The notes: generated by a model not told the origin, from the letters alone. A DNA stretch of 64,000 nt from 66-474 sp035606235 (GCA_035606235.1 DATNFU010000029.1:1-64000), one strand, 5' to 3'. Numbered from the stretch's first letter, positions 17,716-27,245 are shown. A program made the numbers and translations.

Positions 17716-18909
17716 ATGGAACACACCACCGCGATCCTGCTCGAAGTTTTCGTCATCTTCATCGCGGCGCAGATTGGCGGCGAGTTGGCGCGTTTGATCC
17801 GCTTGCCTGGCGTGGTCGGCGAGATTGTCGCGGGCTGCGTGGTCGGACCTTCGGTGCTGGGCTGGATCGCGCCGAGCGAACCGCTGGAGGTGCTGTCGGA
17901 AATCGGCGTGGTGTTGCTGCTGTTCTCGGTCGGATTGGAAAACCGCGTCGAAGATTTGAAGCGCGTCGGCGGCAGCGCTTTCGCCGTCGGCGTGCTGGGC
18001 GTTGCGATACCGTTCGTGTTCGGCACCCTGTGGGCGCACTCGATAGGCCCCAGTTGGCCGCACTCGCTGTTCGTCGCCGCCGCGTTCGTGGCGACATCCG
18101 CAGGCATCACCGCCAGCGTGCTGAAACAACTGGGCGCGCTGCAACGGATCGAAAGCCGCGTGATCCTCGGGGCCGCGGTGATCGATGACATCCTGGCGAT
18201 GCTGCTGCTGGGCATGGTGGTCGCGCTGCAGGCCGGTGGCCAGGTGCGTGTCGGCGATTTGCTGGTGGTGCTGGTCGAGGCGATTGGCTTTGTCATCGTG
18301 ATCGGCTGGGTGGGTGTGCGGGTAATGCGGCGCAGTTCCGCCTGGCTGGACTGGCCGGCTGACCCTCTTTCGCCGCTGGCGCTGGTGCTGACGATGTGCC
18401 TCGGCTTGGCGTGGCTGGCGACGCGCTTTGGCCTGGCCGCGATCATCGGCGCCTTCCTGGCGGGCATGATTGCCTCTGAAACGCGTCAGCACAAACAACT
18501 GGAACAGCAAATGCGGCCATTGCTGGCGCTGCTGACACCGTTCTTCTTCGTGCTGACCGGCGCCAAGGTGCAGCTTGCACAGCTTGCCAGCGGCGCGGCC
18601 CTGGGGCTTTTGGCGACGGCAACCCTGCTGGCGCTGCTGACCAAACTCGCCGGCGGCTGGCTGGGCGCGCTGAAACTTGGACCCCGGAGTGCGCTCACGG
18701 TCGGCGTGGGCATGATGCCGCGCGGGGAGGTCGGCGTGGTGATTGCATCGCTTGGCTTGGCCGCGCATGTCTTCAGCGAACGCATGTACGCCGTGATCGT
18801 GGCGATGTCGCTGCTCACCTCGGTGATCGCGCCGCCATTGCTGGCGGCGTTGTTGCGCCACGGAGAGGAGACGGCGGAACTGGAATCGCGCGATTCGGAA
18901 CCCAGCTAG
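17716..18909 (+). CDS. cation:proton antiporter, CPA2 family (membrane domain only)
   Basis: 397-residue integral membrane protein of the Na+/H+ exchanger family, with about 12 hydrophobic segments. RLPGVVGEIVAGCVVGPSVLG and LLLFSVGLENRVEDLKRVG near the N-terminus and GAAVIDDILAMLLLGMV (with the paired Asp residues typical of ion-binding sites) near residue 155 mark the CPA2/KefB type. There is no C-terminal TrkA-N nucleotide-binding domain, so it is shorter than KefB/KefC. The ATG at 17716 is preferred to an upstream GTG because it begins just before the first membrane helix. It probably exchanges Na+ or K+ for protons. Confidence 0.88.
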   Translation: MEHTTAILLEVFVIFIAAQIGGELARLIRLPGVVGEIVAGCVVGPSVLGWIAPSEPLEVLSEIGVVLLLFSVGLENRVEDLKRVGGSAFAVGVLGVAIPFVFGTLWAHSIGPSWPHSLFVAAAFVATSAGITASVLKQLGALQRIESRVILGAAVIDDILAMLLLGMVVALQAGGQVRVGDLLVVLVEAIGFVIVIGWVGVRVMRRSSAWLDWPADPLSPLALVLTMCLGLAWLATRFGLAAIIGAFLAGMIASETRQHKQLEQQMRPLLALLTPFFFVLTGAKVQLAQLASGAALGLLATATLLALLTKLAGGWLGALKLGPRSALTVGVGMMPRGEVGVVIASLGLAAHVFSERMYAVIVAMSLLTSVIAPPLLAALLRHGEETAELESRDSEPS

Positions 18910-19060
18910 CTGCGGTTGCCAGAGAAAGCCCGGGATGCACTTTGCCCGCGAAGAACCCCAGGGTGCAAATCAAATCAGCGCTCTTCTTCGCTCCTGGCGA
19001 CCTTCGCGCACAGAGCCTCTGCACTGATCATCATCCCCGCGTGCACAAAACAAGCGCACT

Positions 19061-19432
19061 TCAAATGAGTGCCTGCCGCAACGCGCGTTCCAGATCGCGG
19101 CGCAAGAACGGCTTCTGCAACACCGGCGCCTTGTTCAGCGCCGCCGGCACGTTCGAGGCGCCGTAACCGGTGGCGAACACGAATGCGCGACCGCGTTCCG
19201 CGAGGGCCGCAGCAATCGGATAACTCGGCTCGCCGTCGAGATTGACATCCAGCAGCGCAACGTCGAATGGCAACGAGCAGGCTTTCTGGAGCGCGTCGTC
19301 GAAGCGCGTGGCGATGGCCACGACCTCGCAACCCATGTCTTCCAGGGTGTCGCGGATCAGCATCGCGATGCGCGCTTCGTCCTCGACTACCAGCACGCGG
19401 CGCCCGCTCAGATCGGCTTCGGCTATGGCCAT
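19061..19432 (-). CDS. single-domain response regulator
   Basis: 123-residue stand-alone receiver. It has the acidic pocket VVEDEARI, the phospho-acceptor Asp in DVALLDVNLDG, Thr in VFATGYG and Lys in VLQKPF. There is no output domain, so it probably signals by protein contact or acts as a phosphate sink. The start ATG at 19432 lies one base from the stop of the upstream histidine kinase; the two form one operon and almost certainly one phosphorelay. Receiver-only partners of HWE kinases are common in stress and light signalling. Confidence 0.9.
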   Translation of the reverse strand: MAIAEADLSGRRVLVVEDEARIAMLIRDTLEDMGCEVVAIATRFDDALQKACSLPFDVALLDVNLDGEPSYPIAAALAERGRAFVFATGYGASNVPAALNKAPVLQKPFLRRDLERALRQALI

Positions 19433-19433
19433 G

Positions 19434-20483
19434 TCATCCTTCGGATCCGGTGATCTCCGCAACCGGCGCTTCAATGATGCACCTCAATCCCTCGCGTGCA
19501 AACTGCAAATGAACCGCTCCGGCAATATCCTGCGCCAGCCCTTCCTCGAGCAGCCGTGAGCCGAACCCGCGTCGGCGCGGCGGCTCAACTGGTGGACCGC
19601 CGCTCTCAATCCAGTGGAAACGAAAATGCGGCGGCGCAACCTCCCAGTGGATTTCGATCTGTCCGCGGGAGTTTGACAACGCGCCATATTTGACCGCGTT
19701 GGTGGCCAGCTCCTGCAGGCCCATGGACAAGGCCAGCAACGCCTTGGGCCGCAGATGCACCGGTGGGCCCTGCACATGGAATCGCCTGGGGTGCGCGCCA
19801 TCGGAGTACGCCTCCAGCGCACCGGCCACCAGCTCGCACAGGTCGCCGCCGCGCCACTTGCCGGCAGTGAGGATGTCGTGCGCCTTCGCCAGCGAAACCA
19901 GCCGCGATTCCAGCGCCTCACACGCCTCGGCCGTGCTTGCCGCGCCGCGCAGCGTCTGCATGGCGATGGATTGGACAATGGCGAGCGTGTTCTTGACCCG
20001 GTGATTCAACTCGTCCAGCAATAATCGTTGCCGCTCCTCGGATTGGCGCTCGGCCGTGCCGTCGCGAAAAATCTTCAGATAGGCATCCGGCTCGCCGTCC
20101 GCGACCGGCAGCATTACGCCCGACCCCCAGAACCGCGAACCATCCTTGCGCAAATGCCAGCGTTCGTTGGCGGCACGGCCTTGCTTGCTCGCTCGCGCCA
20201 TCTCGCGCTCCGGCGCATGGGCCGCGCGATCCTCCGGCGTGAAAAAGATCGCGCCCGGCTGGTCCAGCACCTCCGCTTCGGCGTATCCCAGCAAGCGCTG
20301 CGCGCCTTTGTTCCAGCTGGCTATGCGGCCGTCGCGATCGAGCGTGATGATCGCGTACTCTTTGGCGCTGTCGATGATGTGCTGCAGACGCGCTTCCCTG
20401 ACGCGCAGGGATGCGTGCCCCTGGACGATTTCATGGTTCCCGCGCGGCCCCCTGGGCGGGCCGGCCTGGGAAGTGCCACCCAT
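19434..20483 (-). CDS. PAS-HWE family sensor histidine kinase
   Basis: 349-residue soluble kinase. A single PAS domain at about residues 30-150 (IITLDRDGRIASWNKGAQRLLGY) is followed by the HWE-type dimerisation segment LLLDELNHRVKNTLAIVQSI, where His in NHRVKN is the phosphorylation site, and by an ATPase domain (LQELATNAVKYGALS as N box, HWE in IEIHWEV, GFGSRLL as G box). No membrane segment is visible, so it probably senses a cytosolic cue or a bound cofactor. AGGAGG near 20493 supports the ATG at 20483. It is transcribed with the receiver immediately downstream. Confidence 0.9.
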   Translation of the reverse strand: MGGTSQAGPPRGPRGNHEIVQGHASLRVREARLQHIIDSAKEYAIITLDRDGRIASWNKGAQRLLGYAEAEVLDQPGAIFFTPEDRAAHAPEREMARASKQGRAANERWHLRKDGSRFWGSGVMLPVADGEPDAYLKIFRDGTAERQSEERQRLLLDELNHRVKNTLAIVQSIAMQTLRGAASTAEACEALESRLVSLAKAHDILTAGKWRGGDLCELVAGALEAYSDGAHPRRFHVQGPPVHLRPKALLALSMGLQELATNAVKYGALSNSRGQIEIHWEVAPPHFRFHWIESGGPPVEPPRRRGFGSRLLEEGLAQDIAGAVHLQFAREGLRCIIEAPVAEITGSEG

Positions 20484-20554
20484 GTGCGGTCTGCCTCCTG
20501 CCGACACGCCCGACCCGCCTGGTCGCGCGGATCCGATACAACACTATGCGCTTC

Positions 20555-21538
20555 TCAGGCTCGCCGCACCAGCCGTGCCACGATCGCGTCAAAAAAGGAA
20601 GGGGGCAACAGGGCATCCGCCGGCACACTCCACCAGTTTTCCCGGGCAAAGGCCCGGCATTTGATCGCATCCTTTTCGGTCATCAGCACCGCAACGCCTT
20701 CGCCGAAATCCAGATCGGACGCGCGGTAGGCATGGTGATCTGGAAAGGCATGTTCGATGGCGGCAACACCGTGGGCGCGCAGCGCCGCAAAGAACCGCGC
20801 CGGATGGCCGATACCCGCCACGGCGTGCACGCGTGCGCTTGCGAACGACTCCAGTGCGCGAGTGGATGCCGGGTCGCGCAGCGAGACCGCCCGCTCCGCG
20901 TGCAGGCTCATTACGACTTCGCCGGCTTTCGCCGCGCCGCCATTGCAGACGACAAAATCCACAGCATTCAATCTCGACAGCGGTTCGCGCAGCGGCCCCG
21001 CGGGCAGCAAACGCCCATTGCCGAAACGACGCTCGCCGTCGACCACGCAGATTTCGATGTCACGGGCCAGCGCGTTGTGCTGCAAACCGTCATCGGCGAT
21101 CACCACGTCGATCCCGGTGTCGAGCAGCAAACGCGCGGCGGCCGCACGACGGCGACCAATCGCGACCGGCGCCCGCACGCGTATCCGGATCAATGCGGGC
21201 TCATCGCCGGTGACACGTGGATCGGGGTTTTCATCCAGCAGCATCGGCGTGCGCGCGCAACCGCCGTAGCCGCGGCTGACCACCCCAGGCTTGTATCCGC
21301 GGGCGCGCAGCGCTTCCACCAATGCGATGACCAGCGGCGTCTTGCCGGTGCCCCCGACGGTGAGATTGCCGACCACGATCACCGGCACGGGCAAGCGGTC
21401 GCTGGGCAGCCACCGGCGCCGATACAACGCATGCCGTGCGGCGGTCACGGTGCGATAGAGCGCGGCAATCGGCAATGTCCACCAGGGTGGCCGGCGATTT
21501 GCGTCCCAGCGGCATTGCAGTGTTTCGCGGAGCGACAT
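20555..21538 (-). CDS. lpxK: tetraacyldisaccharide 4'-kinase
   Basis: Phosphorylates the lipid A precursor (tetraacyldisaccharide 1-phosphate) at the 4' position at the inner membrane. It has 327 residues, including the Walker A segment VVGNLTVGGTGKTPLV at about residues 54-69 and ADDGLQHNALARDIEICVVD in the middle, both characteristic of LpxK. The ATG at 21538 (MSLRETLQCRW) lies 17 bp after msbA. The frame stays open upstream into msbA, but that extension is a shadow. MsbA flips the lipid product, so the pair is functionally linked. Confidence 0.96.
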   Translation of the reverse strand: MSLRETLQCRWDANRRPPWWTLPIAALYRTVTAARHALYRRRWLPSDRLPVPVIVVGNLTVGGTGKTPLVIALVEALRARGYKPGVVSRGYGGCARTPMLLDENPDPRVTGDEPALIRIRVRAPVAIGRRRAAAARLLLDTGIDVVIADDGLQHNALARDIEICVVDGERRFGNGRLLPAGPLREPLSRLNAVDFVVCNGGAAKAGEVVMSLHAERAVSLRDPASTRALESFASARVHAVAGIGHPARFFAALRAHGVAAIEHAFPDHHAYRASDLDFGEGVAVLMTEKDAIKCRAFARENWWSVPADALLPPSFFDAIVARLVRRA

Positions 21539-21555
21539 GAGGGCGCCCGTAAATT

Positions 21556-23310
21556 TCAAGCAGGCTGCGGCTCGTGAAACTGCAACCGGTGCAGCGCCGC
21601 GTAATGCCCGCCGCGCGCCAGCAACTCCTGATGCGTGCCCCGCTCCACCACGCGGCCGGCATCCAATACCACTATCTGGTCGGCGTGTTCGACGGTGGAC
21701 AACCGGTGTGCGATTACCAGTGTAGTGCGCTCGCGCATCAGCCGCGCCAGCGCTTCCTGGATCAGTTTTTCCGATTCGGTATCGAGCGCGCTGGTGGCCT
21801 CGTCCAGCACCAGGATGGGCGCGTTCTTCAGCAGCGCGCGCGCGATCGCGATGCGCTGCCGCTGGCCGCCGGAAAACAAGCCGCCGCTGTCGCCCACATT
21901 GGTATGGATGCCCTGCGGCAATTGCGTGATGAACTCCATCGCATTCGCCGCTTCCGCCGCCGCGATGACTTGCGATTCGCTTGCGCCTTCCAGCGCGCCA
22001 TAGGCGATATTGCGCGCAATGGTGTCGTTGAACAGCACCACGTTCTGTCCGACCCAGGCGATCTGCGCGCGCAGATTCTCCAGCCTGTATTCGCGCAGCG
22101 GCTTGCCATCGAGCAGGATGTCGCCGGCTGCGGGTTCGTAAAAGCGCGGCAACATGCTCACCAGCGAACTCTTGCCGCTGCCGGAGCGACCGACCAGCGC
22201 GGTGACCTTGCCGGCCGGGCAATGCAGTTGGATGCCATGCAAGGCCGGCCCGCGGCCACTGCCGTAATCAAGCGTGATGTCGCGGAATTCGATGGCGCCG
22301 CGCGCACGCGCGACCTGCGCGGTGCCGGTATCGTGCTCGGGCGTGATGTCCAGCACCGCGAACAGATCCTGCGCGGCCGCCACGCCGCGCTGCATGTTGG
22401 CTTGGACCGTGGTCAGGCGCTTGAGCGACGGCAGGATCGCGCCCATCGCCAGCATCAACGAGGTAAAGGTGCCTGGCGTCATGCCCTTGAAGTGCGTCGC
22501 GAAGTAGACGATCAATGCCAGCGCGATCGCCGCCACCAGCTGCACCGTGGATGTCGCGATGCCGTTGGTGGCCGCGACTTTCAGATTCAGTCGACGATTG
22601 CGCTCGGTGACGCCCTCGAAGCGGGCGTCCTCATAACGCTGGCCGCCGTAAATCTTCACCTCGCGGTGCGCGCCCACCACTTCCTCGAGGATGCTGGTCA
22701 CCGAACCCATCGAGCCCTGGATGCCATGGCTGATGCGCCGGTAACGACGGCTGACCGAGCGCACCAGCAGCGCGACCGCCGGCACCATCAGCAGCAGCAC
22801 GAGGGTAAGCCGCGCGCTCGCGAGCAGCATCACCACGATCATGCCGATCACGGTCAGCCCGTCGGTGATGGTGGTCTTGACCGCATCGGTACACGCCGAT
22901 GCAACCTGTTCGGAGGTGTAGGTGATGCGCGCGACCTGATGACCGGAGGATTCGCGATCGTAGAACCGCGCAGACAGCTTCAGGTAATGCCGGAACACCT
23001 CATGTCGGATGCGTTGCACCACCCCGCGGCCGATGTAGGCGGTCCCGTAGTTCTCGACGTAGACGGCGATGCTGCGCACCACGAAGATCCCGACGATCAC
23101 TATCGGCATCCAGAAGATCACCGTCGGATCGCGCACCACGAACAGGCTGTCCAGCATCGGCTTGATCACGCGCGCGAACAGCGACATCGCGCCGGCGTCG
23201 CCGACCATGCCGAGCACCGCAATCAATGCCACCCACTTGTACGGCAGCAGATAGCCGAGCAGGCGCCGGTAGGTCGTCCAGGCCGAAACCTCGGCACTCA
23301 CGGTGCTCAC
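21556..23310 (-). CDS. msbA: lipid A / lipid export ABC transporter MsbA
   Basis: 584-residue half-transporter that forms a homodimer and flips core-lipid A across the inner membrane. The N-terminal six-helix ABC membrane domain covers about residues 20-310. The ATPase domain has Walker A GRSGSGKSS, Q-loop WVGQNVVLFNDT, signature FSGGQRQRIAIARAL, Walker B ILVLDEATSALD and H-loop IAHRLST. Its start overlaps the exbD stop by four bases (ATGA). The exbB-exbD-msbA-lpxK order is shared with other Xanthomonadales. Confidence 0.96.
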   Translation of the reverse strand: MSTVSAEVSAWTTYRRLLGYLLPYKWVALIAVLGMVGDAGAMSLFARVIKPMLDSLFVVRDPTVIFWMPIVIVGIFVVRSIAVYVENYGTAYIGRGVVQRIRHEVFRHYLKLSARFYDRESSGHQVARITYTSEQVASACTDAVKTTITDGLTVIGMIVVMLLASARLTLVLLLMVPAVALLVRSVSRRYRRISHGIQGSMGSVTSILEEVVGAHREVKIYGGQRYEDARFEGVTERNRRLNLKVAATNGIATSTVQLVAAIALALIVYFATHFKGMTPGTFTSLMLAMGAILPSLKRLTTVQANMQRGVAAAQDLFAVLDITPEHDTGTAQVARARGAIEFRDITLDYGSGRGPALHGIQLHCPAGKVTALVGRSGSGKSSLVSMLPRFYEPAAGDILLDGKPLREYRLENLRAQIAWVGQNVVLFNDTIARNIAYGALEGASESQVIAAAEAANAMEFITQLPQGIHTNVGDSGGLFSGGQRQRIAIARALLKNAPILVLDEATSALDTESEKLIQEALARLMRERTTLVIAHRLSTVEHADQIVVLDAGRVVERGTHQELLARGGHYAALHRLQFHEPQPA

Positions 23311-23738
23311 TGCGCGGGCGCGCCTGATTGTTGTGGCGTGGTGGCGATCGAGAGATGCGAAAAACCGAGCTGACCCAGCGCATCCATCGCGGTCACCACC
23401 GACTGATGCGGCGTCATGCCGTCGGCCCGCAACAGCACCGGACGATCGTGATCCTCGCCCGCGATCGTCTTGATCGCTTTTTTCAGCGCGTCCTCATCCG
23501 TACCGAGAACCTGGTTGTTGCCCACAAAAAAATGCCCGGAGCGATCCACCACCAGCACCAGCGTGTTGCCGGCGATCGGTTGCGGTTGATCGCTGGCCTG
23601 CGGCAGCGAAACCTTGAGGTGTCCCTGCTGGACGAAGGTCGTGGTCAGCACGAAGAACATCAGCAGCGTCAGCAGCACGTCGATCAACGAAACCACGTTG
23701 ATCTCGAACTCGTCTTCGCGGCGGCCGCTGATGCGCAT
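23307..23738 (-). CDS. exbD: ExbD/TolR-family biopolymer transport protein
   Basis: 143-residue inner-membrane protein with one transmembrane helix, INVVSLIDVLLTLLMFFVLT at about residues 13-32. The Asp in SLIDVLL is the proton-motive residue of ExbD/TolR. The rest is periplasmic. It works with ExbB to energise TonB or a related envelope process. It lies five bases after exbB and overlaps msbA, so all are probably one operon. No tonB is nearby. Confidence 0.9.
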   Translation of the reverse strand: MRISGRREDEFEINVVSLIDVLLTLLMFFVLTTTFVQQGHLKVSLPQASDQPQPIAGNTLVLVVDRSGHFFVGNNQVLGTDEDALKKAIKTIAGEDHDRPVLLRADGMTPHQSVVTAMDALGQLGFSHLSIATTPQQSGAPAQ

Positions 23739-23743
23739 GCGAC

Positions 23744-24454
23744 TCAGCGGGTGGTGGCGCGCGCGACGGGCGGCCGCGGTGCGACCGGTTTCGGCGGCGG
23801 CGTTGAATTGCCGGCTTGCGTAGGCGGATTCGCAACCGACGCCGGTTGCTCGTGCAACGCCGCGAGTTCATCCAGCAGCGCGGTTGCCTGCTTTTCCATG
23901 GCCACCACGTAGCCGGCAACGCGCGAGCGGAAATGCCGATGCAGCACGTAGGCCGGGATCGCCACCACCAGACCTGATGCCGTGCACACCAGCGCTTCGC
24001 CGATGCCGCCGGCCATCTTCATCGGGTCGCCCACACCCGAAACCATCACCGCCAGAAACATGCGGATCAAACCGAACACCGTGCCGAGCAGACCCAGCAG
24101 CGGGCCGATCAGCGCGATCGTGCCGAGTGTGTTGAGGTAGCGCTCCAGTCGGTGCACCACGTGCCGGCCGGTATCCTCGATGCGCTCCTTGATGATCTCG
24201 CGCGAGCGATGACGTACGTCCAGCGCACCGGCCAGCAGTTCGCCCAGCGGCGAGTTTTCGCGCAACGCCTCGATGTGCGCGGGGTCGAGCTTGCGCGTGC
24301 GGGCCCAGCCGCGTACCTGCTCGCCCAGGCCCGGCGGCAGCACGGCCACGCGGCGCAGGGTCCACAGCCGTTCCAGCACGATCGCCAGCGCGACCGCCGA
24401 GCACAGCAGGATCGGCACCATGCCCCAACCGCCGGCCTTGATGATCTCGAACAC
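23744..24454 (-). CDS. exbB: ExbB/TolQ/MotA-family proton channel protein
   Basis: 236-residue protein with three hydrophobic segments: one at residues 10-30 and a pair after residue 125 (TLGTIALIGPLLGLLGTVFGLIRMF and ALVCTASGLVVAIPAYVLHR). These match the MotA/TolQ/ExbB channel domain. A Pro-rich C-terminal tail follows. With ExbD it forms a proton channel that powers outer-membrane processes. A long hairpin repeat separates it from comEC upstream. Confidence 0.9.
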   Translation of the reverse strand: MFEIIKAGGWGMVPILLCSAVALAIVLERLWTLRRVAVLPPGLGEQVRGWARTRKLDPAHIEALRENSPLGELLAGALDVRHRSREIIKERIEDTGRHVVHRLERYLNTLGTIALIGPLLGLLGTVFGLIRMFLAVMVSGVGDPMKMAGGIGEALVCTASGLVVAIPAYVLHRHFRSRVAGYVVAMEKQATALLDELAALHEQPASVANPPTQAGNSTPPPKPVAPRPPVARATTR

Positions 24455-24543
24455 GCGGGTACCTCGTCACCTTCAAAATTCGCGCGAATGATAGCAGCCG
24501 CGGGAATGGGGCCTGTGCTTTGCTTCTCACCCTGCGGACGGTC

Positions 24544-24594
24544 GCCTGCAGGCAGGCTCCTACAAAGCCGCCTCGCAGGAGCCTGCCTGCAGGC
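24544..24594. repeat. inverted pair of REP-like units (18-bp perfect stem)
   Basis: GCCTGCAGGCAGGCTCCT at 24544-24561 is exactly reverse-complemented at 24577-24594, leaving a 15-base loop. Each arm contains a REP-like GCCTGC palindrome, one followed by TACA. It lies between comEC and exbB on the leftward operon and could stall polymerase or protect the mRNA end. Confidence 0.75.
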
Positions 24595-24685
24595 AACCCA
24601 TTTAGCGCGATGCCAGGCGTCATGCGACGGCGCTGAAGCTCACTTCGAGACGGCCATCCCTGGCCCGCTTCTGTGTCGGCCGAAT

Positions 24686-27238
24686 TTAATGCTCCCGCCA
24701 GTACCGCCCCCGTTTGATCCGCTCTTCCGAAACTATCCGCGGTGGAGCATCCGTCGGAAAGGCGATCCGCACCGCACCTGTATCGAACGTCGCCGACAAC
24801 GCGATGCCGAGGTCGCGATAACGCGCAACGATCACCGGCGCGGGATGACCAAAGCGATTGCGGTAACCGGCCGAGGCGACCGCGAAAGCGGGATGCAGCG
24901 CGCGCAGATAATCCTCGCTGGAGGAAGTCTTGCTGCCGTGATGCGGCGCGATCAGCACCAGTGGCGCACCACCGGCAATACGCGCCGCGATGTCAGGCTC
25001 GACATGCGCGCTGGTATCGGCGGGCAGCAAAAGCCGTCCATTGCCACCGCTGACCAGCAGCACGCAACCGGCGTCGTTACCGCGTGCGTGTACCGGCGCG
25101 GAGGGGCTCAGCATGCTGAACTCCACCCCATCCCAGCTCCAGTGTTGTCCCGCCGCGCATTGCGCGAGCGGCACGTCGCCGCGATCCGGCTCGCCACCGA
25201 ACGCCGGCGTGTGCGGGAACGCGGCCAGCACCGCGCGCGCGCCGCCGGCGTGATCGTTGTCGCCGTGGCTGACGATCAGCATGTCCAGCCGATCCAAGCC
25301 GCGCGCATGCAGCGTTGGCACCACCGCGGCTTCTCCAAGATCAAAACCCGATGGATAGCGCGCGCCGGTGTCATACAGCAAGGCGTGGCCATGGGTGCGC
25401 ACCAGCACCGACAATCCCTGGCCCACGTCGATGACCGTCGCCTCGAACCCGCCAATTTGCGGACTGATCGATCGCGGCCACAGCAAGGGCATGAACAGCA
25501 ACGCAGCCAATGCGCGTGCCGGCACGCCGCGCGGCGCAAGCAACCAGATCGCGCCGATGCAGGCCAGCACGAATGCGGCCACGGTCGGCTCCGGGAGGTA
25601 ATGCAACGCCGCCGGCCACGCGCCAAGCTCTTGCAGCACCCACCATTGCGCGTCCGCCAGCCACGCGCACGCGTGCAGCAGCGGCACGCCCAGGCCCGGC
25701 AGCGGCAGCAGCAACGCGCTCGCCAGCAGCGTCAGTGGCACGATTACAAAACTGATGAACGGTACGGCGATTAGATTGGCGAGCGGCCCGACCAGCGATG
25801 CCTGCCCGAAAAACCACACCGTCAGCGGCAGCAGGGCCAGCGTCATCAACAATGGAGCCAGCCCGATTTCGCGCAGATGTCCGCGCCAGCCTCCGCCGCG
25901 CACAAGGGTCCAAACCAGGAACGCCACACCGACGAAAGACAGCCAGAATCCCGCCGACAACACCGACAGCGGATCCACGATCAGGATCGCGCACAAAGCA
26001 AGCCCGAGCCCTTCGCCGATGCCGCCACCGCGGCGAAGAATGCGTGACAGCGACACTGCCCCGATCATCCATAACGTGCGCGTGGTCGGCAGGCCGAAGC
26101 CGGCCATCGCGCCATAGGCAATCGCGGCGGGCAACGCCACACTCGCTTCCGCTATCGGTCTGGGCAGGCGCAGCGCGAGCGCCGGAAGCAGCCACCACAA
26201 TGCACGCATCAGCAAGGCACCGAAAATCGCGGCAAGGCCGACATGGAATCCGGAAATCGCGATCAGATGACTGACGCCGGTTGCGCGCACCACCTGCCAG
26301 TCGCCTTCATCCAGCGCGCGCTGATCGCCGACACTCAGCGCGCGCAGCAGACGCGCCGCATGCGGATCATCCGGCAACCCAACAGCGATCGCCTTTGAAA
26401 TGCGCGCGCGCAAGCCGTCCACGCATGCGCTGTGAGCGAGCTGCGCGTTGCCGGCCTCCCCGCGCACGTAGCCGGCGGCGATGATGCGTTGCTGCAAGGC
26501 CGAGCGTTCAAAGTCGAAGCCACCGGGGTTGAGCAGTCCGCGCGGCCGCTTCAGACGCACATGCAGCCGCCAGCGCGAACAAGGAACCAGTTCGGGCGCC
26601 GTGCCGTCGGGCGAGGTATACCAGGACAACCGCAGCATCCCGTTCAAGGGAATCACTTCGCCATCGAGCCGCGCGGCTTCCATGCTGAAATCGAAGCGCG
26701 TGGAGCCGGTCTGCGCCTGCGGCAGATCGTCGATGCGGCCGATCACCTCAAGATCACGCCCTTCCAATGCATGCGGCAACCGCGCGCTCATGGCGATATC
26801 GGCGCGCAATGCGGTGTAGCCGAAGGCGGCGAACACGATGGCGAGCAACGTCAGCGGGATCCATATATTTGCCAGCCAAGGCTTTTGCCCGTCATGCCGG
26901 CGCAGGCCGGGATTCATTTTGCACTTAGCAAAGAAAAGCCGGATTGCTCGCACCGTCCTGGCGCTCGCCCTTCGGACCGCCTTCGGCGTTCTGCTTCGGC
27001 ATCCTGCCTCCGCAGTGCCGCCTTGTGCCGGACTGACAAGTGTTGAGGAACCCCTGCGAGCGAGGATATTGCGCGAACCGTACAGCGCAACCGCAAGCGC
27101 CAGCAGCAGGTAATCCAGCCAGCGCGGTGGCAACTGCGGCAATGCCTGCAGCAACAAGGCGCCGACCAGCAGCGCCAAGCCGCAGGCGAGCAGACCCGGT
27201 GATCTCCGTTTCGCGTCGCCTCCCCCGAGCGCGCGCAC
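24686..27238 (-). CDS. comEC: DNA internalisation competence protein ComEC/Rec2
   Basis: 850-residue polytopic membrane protein that forms the channel for single-stranded DNA uptake. The N-terminal region has several hydrophobic helices and a ComEC domain. The competence domain follows (GVSHLIAISGFHVGL near residue 330), and the C-terminal metallo-beta-lactamase domain has VSHGDNDHAGGA. The GTG start at 27238 lies seven bases after lolD. Residues about 60-116 are a foreign low-complexity Arg-rich segment encoded by a dispersed repeat inserted in frame. Membrane topology should survive if this loop is tolerated, but function cannot be assumed. Confidence 0.92.
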   Translation of the reverse strand: MRALGGGDAKRRSPGLLACGLALLVGALLLQALPQLPPRWLDYLLLALAVALYGSRNILARRGSSTLVSPAQGGTAEAGCRSRTPKAVRRASARTVRAIRLFFAKCKMNPGLRRHDGQKPWLANIWIPLTLLAIVFAAFGYTALRADIAMSARLPHALEGRDLEVIGRIDDLPQAQTGSTRFDFSMEAARLDGEVIPLNGMLRLSWYTSPDGTAPELVPCSRWRLHVRLKRPRGLLNPGGFDFERSALQQRIIAAGYVRGEAGNAQLAHSACVDGLRARISKAIAVGLPDDPHAARLLRALSVGDQRALDEGDWQVVRATGVSHLIAISGFHVGLAAIFGALLMRALWWLLPALALRLPRPIAEASVALPAAIAYGAMAGFGLPTTRTLWMIGAVSLSRILRRGGGIGEGLGLALCAILIVDPLSVLSAGFWLSFVGVAFLVWTLVRGGGWRGHLREIGLAPLLMTLALLPLTVWFFGQASLVGPLANLIAVPFISFVIVPLTLLASALLLPLPGLGVPLLHACAWLADAQWWVLQELGAWPAALHYLPEPTVAAFVLACIGAIWLLAPRGVPARALAALLFMPLLWPRSISPQIGGFEATVIDVGQGLSVLVRTHGHALLYDTGARYPSGFDLGEAAVVPTLHARGLDRLDMLIVSHGDNDHAGGARAVLAAFPHTPAFGGEPDRGDVPLAQCAAGQHWSWDGVEFSMLSPSAPVHARGNDAGCVLLVSGGNGRLLLPADTSAHVEPDIAARIAGGAPLVLIAPHHGSKTSSSEDYLRALHPAFAVASAGYRNRFGHPAPVIVARYRDLGIALSATFDTGAVRIAFPTDAPPRIVSEERIKRGRYWREH
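26891..27050. repeat. dispersed palindromic repeat inserted in frame in comEC
   Basis: Begins GTCATGCCGGCGCAGGCCGG with ATTCATTTTGC following, and later has CGCCCTTCGG and CCTTCGG runs. The same landmarks, in the same order, occur in the intergenic element at 40.37-40.55 kb. The right boundary is approximate. The frame stays open on the comEC strand and encodes an Arg/Ala-rich segment unlike the rest of the protein. Confidence 0.7.
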
Positions 27239-27245
27239 GGCCTGA

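Noticed and set aside
21574..23373. Rightward 599-residue frame over msbA
   Set aside because: His/Arg/Gln-rich low-complexity antisense of the ABC transporter gene.
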